NCBI GenBank assembly: GCA_934747335.1
Contig: CAKVGS010000024.1
Coordinates: 1 to 30,509 of the forward strand
DNA from: an uncultured Candidatus Melainabacteria bacterium
Lineage (GTDB): Bacteria; Cyanobacteriota; Vampirovibrionia; Gastranaerophilales; Gastranaerophilaceae
Length of the DNA stretch: 30,509 nucleotides
Reading direction: 5' to 3'
Position numbers and translations under genes: made by a program. Below, in pieces: positions 23,005 through 30,456 of this stretch. Each line of letters starts with the position of its first letter. Within the stretch, counting starts at the first letter, position 1. The notes under the pieces are model-generated. The model searched no databases and was not told the origin of the DNA. It saw nothing but the letters and a program-made list of their open reading frames with translations.

Positions 23005-23616
23005 ATGAAACTTGACGAATTGTTATCTATACTATCCAAAAGGGTTGGCATGGCTGTTAATCAGTCTATGTTGGCTGACGCTTTGGGAATTACTCGTCAG
23101 ACAATCAGCAATAGAATCAAGAATGAGAGTGAAGTTACTGTTAGCGAATTAAAGAAGGTTGAGGAGTTTTTCAATATAAGTATGTTTGGCGAAATGCCTG
23201 ATGACATTACATATATTGATTATTACACAGATGTTTTTGCAAGCTGTGGTGACGGTAGCATTGTATTTTCCAGCGAAAAAACCAAACTTCCGATTTCAAC
23301 TTCAATGATTAGCGGATATTCCAAAAACAAATTGTATTCAATGATTAATGCAGCGGGAAACAGCATGGCGCCTACGATTGACAATGGCGATAAACTTATT
23401 GTTGAGCATTGGTCAGGCAATCAAATACAAGACAATAAAATTTATGTTTTTTGTTATAACGGTGAATTCTTTGTAAAAAGACTTTCCAAGAATTTGGATG
23501 AAATTATTATTAAATCGGATAATCCTGAGTATCGAGTTCGCACAATTGGCGGAAAATCTGTTATGGATTTGATTTTGATTGGAAAGATTGTTGCAACCAT
23601 CAAACAAGTTGGATAG
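23005..23616 (+). CDS. CI/LexA-like repressor with S24 peptidase domain
   Basis: The product has 203 residues. The N-terminal helix-turn-helix (SMLADALGITRQTISNRIKN, ~19-38) is followed by a linker and a C-terminal S24 domain with catalytic Ser in NAAGNSMAPTIDNGDKLIVE (~113-132) and Lys in GEFFVKRLSKN. The Ala-Gly cleavage site typical of LexA may lie near FASCGDG, not certain. Such repressors control prophage lysogeny and may self-cleave in the SOS response. It is divergent from two small phage-type genes with paired inverted repeats in between. No integrase or structural gene is present, so this may be a remnant or domesticated module. Confidence 0.85.
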   Translation: MKLDELLSILSKRVGMAVNQSMLADALGITRQTISNRIKNESEVTVSELKKVEEFFNISMFGEMPDDITYIDYYTDVFASCGDGSIVFSSEKTKLPISTSMISGYSKNKLYSMINAAGNSMAPTIDNGDKLIVEHWSGNQIQDNKIYVFCYNGEFFVKRLSKNLDEIIIKSDNPEYRVRTIGGKSVMDLILIGKIVATIKQVG

Positions 23617-23929
23617 TTGCAAGCTAAAAGCTGAATGAGATTTTATGAAAAATTTCACAATTTTTTCCCTACTAAATAAATGGTCGACATTCGCGCCGCG
23701 AGCGTTTTTAGCGAGCGAAAGAGTGCGGGTTCACCCGCAATATCCATTTGATTTAACAACCGCAAGGTTGTAGAAAACAATGAAAGTTTCTTCTTTTTGC
23801 TTACTTTTTCTTCTTGCTTTTTCAAAGAAGAAAAAGTAAGAATTATTTTGTAATAAAAAAAGTTTTTTAAAATATCCTTTTCTACTAAGTTAAATTTTAT
23901 TAAGACATATACACCAATTTTATATGATT
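23617..23929. other. intergenic region rich in hairpins
   Basis: No gene is supported. The left part is locally GC-rich for this genome (23691-23790), with direct repeats GCGAGCG, the hairpin GCGGGT/ACCCGC (about 23727-23740), and AACC/GGTT. The right part has a 14-bp hairpin with arms CTTACTTTTTCTTC and GAAGAAAAAGTAAG (about 23800-23842). Confidence 0.6.
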
Positions 23930-23938
23930 TGGTATAAT
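23930..23938 (+). promoter_or_regulatory. extended -10 promoter of the acyl-CoA synthetase gene
   Basis: TGG directly precedes a perfect TATAAT (23933-23938), giving the TGn extended -10 form; no good -35 is present. The leader would be about 30 bases and includes a strong Shine-Dalgarno. Confidence 0.55.
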
Positions 23939-23974
23939 ACATATATCTATAAGGCTGATGGTCAGGAGGGATGT

Positions 23975-25651
23975 ATGAAAGAACGTGAAAGCAACGTATT
24001 GTCGTTATTAGAAGATAGAACAAACCATTATTCACGCAAAATTGCTTTAGGTATGAAAACTCAATTTGGTTGGAAAGAGCTTACTTATGACGGTTTAGGC
24101 TTAATGTCAAGAAGACTTGCGGCTTATTTGATGAACGATTTGGGACTTCAAAAAGGCGAAAAACTTGCTATTCTTTCAGAATCAAAACCTGAATATGGCG
24201 CTTGTGTTTTTGCGTCTGTAATTTCAGGTTTAATTACAGTTCCTTTGGATATTAAGTTGACAAAATATGAACTTCAATCAATACTTTCTGACTGCTTGCC
24301 TTCAGTAATGCTTGTATCTCAATCTTATATTGACAAAGCTTTAGAATTACAAAAAATGCTACCATCCTTAAAACATATTATTGTAATGGATGAACATCCT
24401 GTAAATGATGATTTGCAAAGTATCTACACAATTCCAAATAACTATACTTGCAAATGGCGTCATCGTTCAAGCAAGTCAACTGTTTTCATTATTTATACTT
24501 CTGGAACAACAGGCAAACCAAAAGGCGTTGAAACTACTTTTGGAAATATGTTGGCACAGTTGAACGATTTAAAAGTTGAATTTGATAAAATTTTACCTCC
24601 AAAAGGTGATATAAGAATTTTATCTATTTTACCTATGAATCATTTGTTTGAAATGACAGTTGGGTTTACAACTTTCTTAAATTTAGGTTTTTCTGTTTAC
24701 TATACACATAATTTAAAACCAAAAGACATTCTAAACATCATGCGTGATAGAAAAATTAATTTTATGATTGTTGTACCTGCTTTTCTAAAATTGCTTAAAA
24801 CAGGCTTGGAAGCAGAAATGAAGAACACTTCTAAATTTTCTCAAAAAATGTTTCCGATTCTCTATCATTTTGCAAAATTCATTCCTTTTATTTGGATGAA
24901 AAAAATTATGTTTAGAAAAATACATAACTGTTTTGGTGGTGCTTTTAAAGGTTGCATGTCAGGTGGCGCACCACTTGACGTAAGTGTTGCAAAATTTTTC
25001 CAAAGAGTCGGTATTCAAGTATATGAAGTTTACGGTTTAACAGAAACAAGTCCTATCGCAACTATTAACATTGAACGTAATAGAGATTTGCGCTCTGTTG
25101 GTAAACCATTACCAAGCTATGAAGCAAAAATTGACAAAGAATCTGGTGAATTACTTTTAAAAGGCCCATCCGTAATGAAGGGATATCATAACCAACCTGA
25201 ACTTACTGCACAAGCAATTGACGAAGACGGTTGGTTTCACACAGGCGACAAAGCCAGAATTGATGATAAAGGCAGAGTTTATATCACAGGTCGTTTGAAA
25301 AATATGATTGTGCTTTCAGGCGGTAAAAAAGTTTTCCCTGAAGAAGTTGAATCAGTTTTAGAAAAAAGTGATTTGTTTGCAGAAGTTTGCGTATTCGGTG
25401 TTTCTCGTGAAGGAGGGGCAAAAGACGGTACTGAAGATATCGCAGCAGTTGTTGTTCCGACAGAAGAACTTAAAGCAAAATATGACGATACGACTTTGGA
25501 TAAGATGATGAAAGACGAGGTTAAACGACTTTCTCAGCGTTTAACACCGTACAAACGTCCAATTAATATCAATGTTCTTAAACAGGCCTTACCACGAACC
25601 AAAAAGGCAACGGTTCAAAGAAATAAGGTTAAGGAGTTGATACAAGCCTGA
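23975..25651 (+). CDS. long-chain acyl-CoA synthetase (AMP-forming)
   Basis: The product has 558 residues from the ATG at 23975, preceded by AGGAGGG four bases away. It belongs to the ANL superfamily. P-loop FIIYTSGTTGKPKGVETT (~170-187), YGLTETSP (A5, ~365), GWFHTGDKARIDDKGRVYIT (A7/A8) and a C-terminal PRTKKATVQRNKVKEL with the acyl-adenylate Lys region are all visible. It activates a carboxylic acid to acyl-AMP and then acyl-CoA. The length and the FKGCMSGGAPLD segment fit fatty acid CoA ligases. Chain length is unknown. It probably feeds fatty acids into membrane lipids. Transcribed alone from the 23930 promoter. Confidence 0.92.
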   Translation: MKERESNVLSLLEDRTNHYSRKIALGMKTQFGWKELTYDGLGLMSRRLAAYLMNDLGLQKGEKLAILSESKPEYGACVFASVISGLITVPLDIKLTKYELQSILSDCLPSVMLVSQSYIDKALELQKMLPSLKHIIVMDEHPVNDDLQSIYTIPNNYTCKWRHRSSKSTVFIIYTSGTTGKPKGVETTFGNMLAQLNDLKVEFDKILPPKGDIRILSILPMNHLFEMTVGFTTFLNLGFSVYYTHNLKPKDILNIMRDRKINFMIVVPAFLKLLKTGLEAEMKNTSKFSQKMFPILYHFAKFIPFIWMKKIMFRKIHNCFGGAFKGCMSGGAPLDVSVAKFFQRVGIQVYEVYGLTETSPIATINIERNRDLRSVGKPLPSYEAKIDKESGELLLKGPSVMKGYHNQPELTAQAIDEDGWFHTGDKARIDDKGRVYITGRLKNMIVLSGGKKVFPEEVESVLEKSDLFAEVCVFGVSREGGAKDGTEDIAAVVVPTEELKAKYDDTTLDKMMKDEVKRLSQRLTPYKRPININVLKQALPRTKKATVQRNKVKELIQA

Positions 25652-25835
25652 ATAAATTGAAAATGGAAAGTTGAAGATGGAAAATTGTTTTAAAATTTTC
25701 AATTGTACCTTCTGATTTATAATGTTTTTTGGTGCAAAAAATTGCACCCTACATCAAAAATAATATTTAAAATAATTTTCCATTTTCCATTCCACATCAA
25801 ACATTCGCAATTAACAACAACATGGAGAGAAAAAG
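25652..25835. other. AT-rich spacer with complementary segments
   Basis: GAAAATGGAAA-type sequence near 25660 and TTTTCCATTTTCC near 25780 can pair over a long distance, and the hairpin GGTGCAA/TTGCACC lies between. No gene is seen. Confidence 0.4.
25731..25752 (-). repeat. small hairpin repeat, second copy
   Basis: GGTGCAA (25731-25737) and TTGCACC (25742-25748), then CTAC. On the minus strand it matches the unit at 3848-3870. Confidence 0.45.
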
Positions 25836-26420
25836 GTGTACGACGAACTCGCAACAATCAAACAAAAATGTTTGGCATGCCACAAATGTTTATTGGGCGA
25901 AACTCGTACAAATGTTGTTTTTGAAGATGGTGTTCCTAATCCAAAACTTATGCTTATAGGCGAAGCTCCGGGGTTTAATGAAGACAAGCAGGGAAAACCT
26001 TTTGTCGGAAAAGCGGGACAGCTTTTGGACAGAATTTTTGAGTCTGTCGGTTTATCGCGCAAGCGTGATGTTTATATTTGTAATACAATAAAATGTCGTC
26101 CGCCAGATAATCGCAACCCTTTACCTGATGAAAAAGAGGCTTGTTGGGAGTATTTGAAGGCACAGATTGACATTATTCATCCGAAAATAATTTTGCTTTG
26201 CGGAAATGTTGCCGTGCAATCTATTTTAGGCAATGTTGGCGGAATTACAAGGATTAGAGGCAAATGGTTTGATGGGGATGATAAGGTACATGGCGCAAAA
26301 CTTATGCCGATATTTCATCCTTCGTATTTGCTAAGAAACGATGCTCGTACAAAAGGAAGTCCAAAATGGCTTATGTGGCAAGATATTCAGGAAATTAAGC
26401 GCGAATTTGACAAGTTGTAG
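25836..26420 (+). CDS. family-4 uracil-DNA glycosylase
   Basis: The product has 194 residues from GTG at 25836, with GGAG eight bases upstream. N-terminal Cys (QKCLACHKC, ~11-18) and later Cys in YICNTIKCRPPDNRNP and EACWEYL supply the 4Fe-4S cluster ligands of UDG family 4. Motif A is LIGEAPGFNEDKQGKPFVG (~41-59), where the catalytic-site residues GEAPG are intact. Motif B is FHPSYLLRN. The enzyme removes uracil from DNA, starting base-excision repair of deaminated cytosine. Its stop codon directly abuts that of the convergent ribD with no spacer. Typical length. Confidence 0.93.
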   Translation: MYDELATIKQKCLACHKCLLGETRTNVVFEDGVPNPKLMLIGEAPGFNEDKQGKPFVGKAGQLLDRIFESVGLSRKRDVYICNTIKCRPPDNRNPLPDEKEACWEYLKAQIDIIHPKIILLCGNVAVQSILGNVGGITRIRGKWFDGDDKVHGAKLMPIFHPSYLLRNDARTKGSPKWLMWQDIQEIKREFDKL

Positions 26421-27431
26421 TTATAAACTGCGTGTGCTTTTAATTAAAACGTCAGGCCCGACCTTTTTTACATCATAAATAGAAAAGTTTTTTGTGTCAC
26501 AGATTTTTTCTATATGGTCGCCGTCAAAACAACTTTTTGCATTGTTATCATTAAGAATTTTAGGTGCGATAAATTGATAAATTTCGTCTGCCAAATTTGA
26601 TTTAATTAAAGCCCCTGCAAGCGTTCCGCCACATTCGACAAAAACTGTATAAATTCCTTTTTTGTACAATTGTTTCAATACGGCTTCTAAATCTAATTCA
26701 CCGTCTTTTAGAGGAGTATTTTCTTTTGTTGCAATATAAATATTTCCTTGTTCAAGTATTTGTGCGTTTTTGCGGATTCTTGAATTTTTATCCAAAATAC
26801 ACTTGTTTTTATGCTCCATTTTAGGATTATCGGCAAGAACGGTGTTAGAGCTTGTCATTATACAATCGAATTCCGAACGCATTTTGTAGACTTCTTTTCG
26901 GGATTCGGTTGATGTAATCCATTTTGAGTCGCCGGTTTTTGTTGCAATTTTGCCATCCATTGTTGTGGCGGTTTTTAATACAACGTATGGTAGGTGTTGT
27001 GTCATATTTTTTATAAAAACGCGGTTAAGAAACTTTGATTCTTTTTCCAAAATAAAACTTGTTTCAATGCCTGCATCGTGTAATTTTGTTATTCCATCAA
27101 CTTTCGGATTGACATCTTTCATGCCAATTACAACTCTTTTGAGTTTTCTTTCAATTATTAAATCTACACACGGCGGAGTCTTGCCATAATGGGAGCATGG
27201 CTCCAAATTAACGTATAGTGTTCCACCCTCTGCTTCATTATTTTTAAGCTTAAGCAATGCGTCACGTTCCGCGTGGTTTTCGCCATATTTTTTATGGTAA
27301 CCTTTTGATACTATTTTCCCGTCTTTGTTTAATACAACGCAACCGACCATCGGATTTGGTCTAACGTTATTTTTTCCTTTTTTTGCAAGTGTGAAACACA
27401 TGCGCATGTATTTTTCATCAAGATTTTTCAT
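26421..27431 (-). CDS. ribD: bifunctional riboflavin biosynthesis protein RibD
   Basis: The product has 336 residues from the ATG at 27429-27431. A longer frame to 27473 adds 14 residues encoded by a repeat copy and is not supported by the family start (DEKYMRMCFTLAKKGKNN). The N-terminal deaminase domain has PNPMVGCVV, HAERDALLK (~49-57) and EPCSHYGKTPPC zinc ligands. The C-terminal reductase domain has LKTATTMDGKIATKTGDSKW and VFVECGGTLAGALI. The protein carries out the second and third steps of riboflavin synthesis from GTP: pyrimidine deamination, then NADPH-dependent ribose reduction. There is no good Shine-Dalgarno before the ATG. Other rib genes are not in this window. Convergent with the UDG gene. 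Confidence 0.93.
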   Translation of the reverse strand: MKNLDEKYMRMCFTLAKKGKNNVRPNPMVGCVVLNKDGKIVSKGYHKKYGENHAERDALLKLKNNEAEGGTLYVNLEPCSHYGKTPPCVDLIIERKLKRVVIGMKDVNPKVDGITKLHDAGIETSFILEKESKFLNRVFIKNMTQHLPYVVLKTATTMDGKIATKTGDSKWITSTESRKEVYKMRSEFDCIMTSSNTVLADNPKMEHKNKCILDKNSRIRKNAQILEQGNIYIATKENTPLKDGELDLEAVLKQLYKKGIYTVFVECGGTLAGALIKSNLADEIYQFIAPKILNDNNAKSCFDGDHIEKICDTKNFSIYDVKKVGPDVLIKSTRSL

Positions 27432-27446
27432 AGAAATTGTTGTTTG

Positions 27447-27533
27447 GTTTTGTGAGAGGTAAGAACCCATCAAGCTTCGCTTGATGCGTGAGACGATTCC
27501 TCGTGTCCAAGCTTTTAAAATATGCGCCTGGAG
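27447..27533 (+). repeat. tRNA-nested element, 119-bp period, copy 1
   Basis: These 87 bases repeat at 27566-27652 with four mismatches and no gaps. The unit has GTGAGAGGTAAGAACC, a hairpin with arms CATCAAG/CTTGATG, TCCAAGCTTTTAAAAT and the last bases of the tRNA-Arg gene (ATGCGCCTGGAG, 27522-27533). It covers the region directly upstream of ribD. Confidence 0.8.
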
Positions 27534-27641
27534 ACTCTGCCGAACAAAAGGTGACTAAATGTCACGTTTTGTGAGAGGTAAGAACCCATCAAGCTTTGCT
27601 TGATGCGTGAGACGGTTTCTCGTATCCAAGCTTTTAAAATA
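27534..27641 (+). repeat. tRNA-nested element at tRNA-Arg, copy 2
   Basis: Between the truncated tRNA end (27522-27533) and the intact tRNA lie ACTCTGCCGAACA, the hairpin GTGAC-TAAAT-GTCAC (27551-27565), GAGAGGTA, a second hairpin and TCCAAGCTTTTAAAAT. The block order is that of the elements at 13342 and 13700. Confidence 0.7.
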
Positions 27642-27717
27642 TGCGCCTGGAGGGAGTCGAACCCACGGCAGACAAGGTTTAGGAAACCTCCGCTCTATCC
27701 TACTGAGCTACAAGCGC
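27642..27717 (-). tRNA. tRNA-Arg(CCU)
   Basis: The acceptor GCGCTTG/CAGGCGC has one G-T pair. The D arm is TAGCTCAGTAGGATAGAGC, the anticodon loop TTCCTAA (anticodon at 27681-27683) and the T arm GTGGGTTCGACTCCC. CCA is not encoded. It reads the AGG codon. Its 3' end is duplicated 119 bases downstream. Confidence 0.95.
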
Positions 27718-27725
27718 ATAACTTA

Positions 27726-27754
27726 AGTATACTCAATTAATATCACCTTGTAAA
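27726..27754 (-). promoter_or_regulatory. promoter of tRNA-Arg
   Basis: On the minus strand TTTACA (complement of 27749-27754), 17 bases, then TATACT (complement of 27726-27731), ending nine bases before the tRNA. The -35 overlaps that of the divergent promoter. Confidence 0.65.
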
Positions 27755-27776
27755 GGTAGACTAAAAATGTTAGAAT
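27748..27776 (+). promoter_or_regulatory. promoter of the CgeB-like glycosyltransferase gene
   Basis: TTGTAA (27748-27753), 17 bases, TAGAAT (27771-27776). The ATG at 27786 follows nine bases later, so the message would be almost leaderless. Back to back with the tRNA-Arg promoter. Confidence 0.55.
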
Positions 27777-27785
27777 GTAGTGTGT

Positions 27786-28724
27786 ATGAAAAATAAGAAG
27801 ATTTTAGCGATATTACCGATAAGTATTGGTGGCAGACTAACGACAAGTAGTATTATTGATGGTTTTAGACAAAATGATTGTGAAGTCAAAGTTTTTGATG
27901 AATTGTTTGACAAGAATCTGAATGATTACTTAAACGATAGCTATGATTTTATTACGGGATATGATTTTTCGGGGCTTAAAATAAAAATTGATAATAACTT
28001 GCCTTGGCGCTCTTTGAATTATTTTTCAGATGATATAAGAAGTAAGGCTTCAGGACCAGAATGGGAAAAATATCTTCCATATTTAGAGAATGATGATAAT
28101 TATACTTTTTATTGGGACAAAGTTCTAACCGAATATGAAAATTTTAAGAACATAAACTACTTACCTCACTTTGTAAATTTCGAGATTTATAAAGATATGA
28201 GTGTTGAGCCGGAATTTGATGTAATGTTCGCAGGTAGACTTGATACGGATTATCGTTTAAGCTTTTTTGAAGAACTTATAACAAAACTTCCGAATTTGAA
28301 AATTGCTTGGTACGCAATAGACAGACATTTTGAGGATGCTAAAAAGCGTTCTAAATACCCTGAATTAATTACTCTTTGTTATCAAGGATTTATTGATAAT
28401 GAGGAAGATATGGCAAAAGCTATAAATAATGCGAAAATTGTTTTCAATATGAATTCACAAGGGATTTCCTCGTTGAATTACAGAACCTTTCAAACAGTTG
28501 CTTGTAAAAGGTTAATGCTGAGTGATTTTAGAGAAGAGCTTGCATTATTTGACGGACATTTGCCTTTTTATGAAGATTTTTCTGATTTGATTTTTAAGAT
28601 AGAAAGTTATCTTGAAGACAAAGAAGCGTATAAACGAGTTGTAGACGAGTGCTATAATATCGCTAAAATGAGTCACAATTCTAAGGACTGTACGAGGTAT
28701 ATGCTAAAAGTTGCAGGAGCGTAA
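27786..28724 (+). CDS. CgeB-like glycosyltransferase
   Basis: The product has 312 residues from the ATG at 27786; a GTG two codons upstream is in frame. The N-terminal half (KKILAILPISIGGRLTTSSI) is a Rossmann-like domain and the middle has NINYLPHFVNFEIYKDM and FDVMFAGRLDTDYRLSFFEE. The C-terminal donor half has FNMNSQGISSLNYRTFQTVA and CKRLMLSDFREELALF, the pattern of CgeB/GT1-like glycosyltransferases (H/NSxGxxxxNxRxFEaxaCG). These use nucleotide sugars in the cytoplasm. There is no clear Shine-Dalgarno, only a promoter just upstream. It stands alone, away from the other glycan genes. Acceptor unknown. Confidence 0.8.
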   Translation: MKNKKILAILPISIGGRLTTSSIIDGFRQNDCEVKVFDELFDKNLNDYLNDSYDFITGYDFSGLKIKIDNNLPWRSLNYFSDDIRSKASGPEWEKYLPYLENDDNYTFYWDKVLTEYENFKNINYLPHFVNFEIYKDMSVEPEFDVMFAGRLDTDYRLSFFEELITKLPNLKIAWYAIDRHFEDAKKRSKYPELITLCYQGFIDNEEDMAKAINNAKIVFNMNSQGISSLNYRTFQTVACKRLMLSDFREELALFDGHLPFYEDFSDLIFKIESYLEDKEAYKRVVDECYNIAKMSHNSKDCTRYMLKVAGA

Positions 28725-28790
28725 GATTTTCAAACTGCGGTTAATACTGAGGCATTTGGGTTTTTAATAATTATTCACCTGCATGTACAA

Positions 28791-29447
28791 CTAAAACGTA
28801 GTATCATTGGCTTCTAAATACTCTTTAACTAAATTAATCGGAGTTGCAAATCCAATTCCAATATTAGAAATGTTATTATCAGGATTATAAATCGCCTGAT
28901 TTATTCCGATAATTTCCCCATTCGTATTTAAAAGTGGGCCGCCTGATGAACCTGGGTTAATCGCTGCATCTGTTTGAATTCTGTTTTTTGTGTAATCTAT
29001 TCTTGACACTATTCCTTGGGTCAATGTTCCGCTAAATCCGAACGGGTTGCCAATTGCCAATACCTTTTGACCGACTTTGACTTTGGCTGAGTCGCCCAGT
29101 TTTACTGTTTTTAAATCTTTTTTTGCGTCAATTTTAAGGAGTGCGATGTCTTTATTGTCACCAAGGTGTTTTAAAACTTTGGCGTCGTAATTTTGACCGT
29201 TGCTCATAGTTACTACAACAGTATTTCCAATATCAATTACATGCGCGCTTGTCAGAATTACACCTGATTTATCAATAATACAGCCTGTTCCGCATGACAA
29301 ACCGTCTTGGATTTGAGAATCCACGGTAACTATTGCGGGATTAATTTTTTCGTATATTGTCACAGGATTTTTTTCGACTTTTCCAAAAGAGAATGCAGGC
29401 AAAGATATGAATATAAGTAAAATTGCGGGAATTATTTTATTGGTCAT
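28791..29447 (-). CDS. DegP/HtrA-like serine protease without PDZ domain
   Basis: The product has 218 residues. The signal peptide IIPAILLIFISLPAFSFG directs it out of the cytoplasm. The chymotrypsin fold has His in LTSAHVIDIG, Asp in DNKDIALLKIDA and Ser in AAINPGSSGGPLLNTNGEII. Normally this domain is followed by one or two PDZ domains; here the protein ends about 25 residues after the last strand. It probably degrades misfolded envelope proteins. GGAGG five bases before the ATG supports the start. It is convergent with the CgeB-like gene, with no clear terminator between. Confidence 0.9.
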   Translation of the reverse strand: MTNKIIPAILLIFISLPAFSFGKVEKNPVTIYEKINPAIVTVDSQIQDGLSCGTGCIIDKSGVILTSAHVIDIGNTVVVTMSNGQNYDAKVLKHLGDNKDIALLKIDAKKDLKTVKLGDSAKVKVGQKVLAIGNPFGFSGTLTQGIVSRIDYTKNRIQTDAAINPGSSGGPLLNTNGEIIGINQAIYNPDNNISNIGIGFATPINLVKEYLEANDTTF

Positions 29448-29527
29448 AACGCCTCCTTGTTTATTAAAATTTTGACAAATTTAATCTCTCAAAACAATTA
29501 GTCTTGCTTGATTTCAAAGGATATGTA

Positions 29528-29556
29528 TTGTCAGTTTTCAAATTTTAATGTATAAT
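29528..29556 (+). promoter_or_regulatory. promoter of the ycf23 gene
   Basis: TTGTCA (29528-29533), 17 bases and a perfect TATAAT (29551-29556), giving a leader of about 35 bases with AAAGGAG before the ATG. Confidence 0.75.
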
Positions 29557-29598
29557 GAACACGATGTTATATCACAATCGACACAAAAGGAGAAAAAT

Positions 29599-30354
29599 AT
29601 GTCAAGAATTGAAAGTTTTAAAAGAGCTTTAGCTGAAAAAAGAGCAGTAAAAATTATTGCAGGTATTGATAATTTTGACGTTGAAAGCGTTAAAAAAGTT
29701 GTTAAATCAGCTTCAAACTCAGGCGCAAGCGCTATTGATATTTGTGCTAACCCTGATATTATTGCAATGGCAAGAAGCATGACTGAATTACCTTTGTTCG
29801 TTTCTTCAGTAGAACCACAAGAATTGGCTCACGCAGTAGCTTTAGGCGCTGATGCTGTTGAACTTGGTAACTTTGATGCTTTATACAAAAAAGGTCAAAC
29901 TTTCACAGCTTCTCAAGTTCTTAGCCTTGCAAGAAGAACAAGAGAATTAGTTGGTGATGACGTATTTTTCTGCGTTACAATCCCAGGCGAATTGGAAATC
30001 AGCGAACAAATCGACTTGGCTCGTGATTTGGAAAACTTAGGCGTTGATCTAATCCAAACAGAAGGCCACTTCTCTAACGAAGCTCCTTCAAACGGCGTAA
30101 GAGGTTTGGTTGAAAGAGCTGAATTAACAATTTCTAATACAATTGAACTTTCAAGAAATATTGAATTACCAATTATGACAGCAACAGGCATCAACCCTAC
30201 AACTGCAGCTTTGGCATTTGCAGCAGGCGCTTCTGCTATCGGTTGCGGTTCTTGCGTAAACAAACTTGATTCAGAAATCTCTATGTTGGCTGTATCAAGA
30301 AGCTTGGTTGAAATTGCTGAACGTAATGCTCAATATGTTGTTGAATTAGTTTAG
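29599..30354 (+). CDS. ycf23: Ycf23/DUF561 family protein
   Basis: The product has 251 residues from the ATG at 29599 with AAAGGAG eight bases upstream; the frame extends upstream to an ATG inside the promoter (29548), which is not the start. It is a TIM-barrel-like protein: VKIIAGIDNFDVESVKKVV, ASAIDICANPDIIAMA, VSSVEPQELAHAVALGADAV, VDLIQTEGHFSNEA, PIMTATGINPTTAALAFAAG and SAIGCGSCVNKLDS. Ycf23 is conserved in cyanobacteria and some plastids; its reaction is not established. Codon use here is more GC-tolerant than in neighbours (GGC, AAC), which suggests high expression. Followed by a strong terminator. Confidence 0.9.
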   Translation: MSRIESFKRALAEKRAVKIIAGIDNFDVESVKKVVKSASNSGASAIDICANPDIIAMARSMTELPLFVSSVEPQELAHAVALGADAVELGNFDALYKKGQTFTASQVLSLARRTRELVGDDVFFCVTIPGELEISEQIDLARDLENLGVDLIQTEGHFSNEAPSNGVRGLVERAELTISNTIELSRNIELPIMTATGINPTTAALAFAAGASAIGCGSCVNKLDSEISMLAVSRSLVEIAERNAQYVVELV

Positions 30355-30377
30355 TTTTTAACTTAATCAGATTAATT

Positions 30378-30411
30378 AAAACGACCTTCCAAATATTTGG
30401 AAGGTCGTTTT
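30378..30411 (+). terminator. Rho-independent terminator of ycf23
   Basis: Arms ACGACCTTCCAAA and TTTGGAAGGTCGT form an almost perfect palindrome (30381-30408), flanked by AAAA and TTTT, 24 bases after the stop codon. Confidence 0.88.
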
Positions 30412-30456
30412 GTGTTTTGCAAATTTTAAGACATTATGAAGAAATGTAACAATTTA

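Noticed and set aside
25660..25800. Long inverted repeat of an insertion sequence around 25.7 kb
   Set aside because: The matching is low-complexity GAAAATGG/CCATTTTC, with no transposase or target duplication.
27432..27473. Longer ribD start adding 14 residues
   Set aside because: The extra codons lie in the repeat copy, and the family N-terminus begins at the ATG at 27431.
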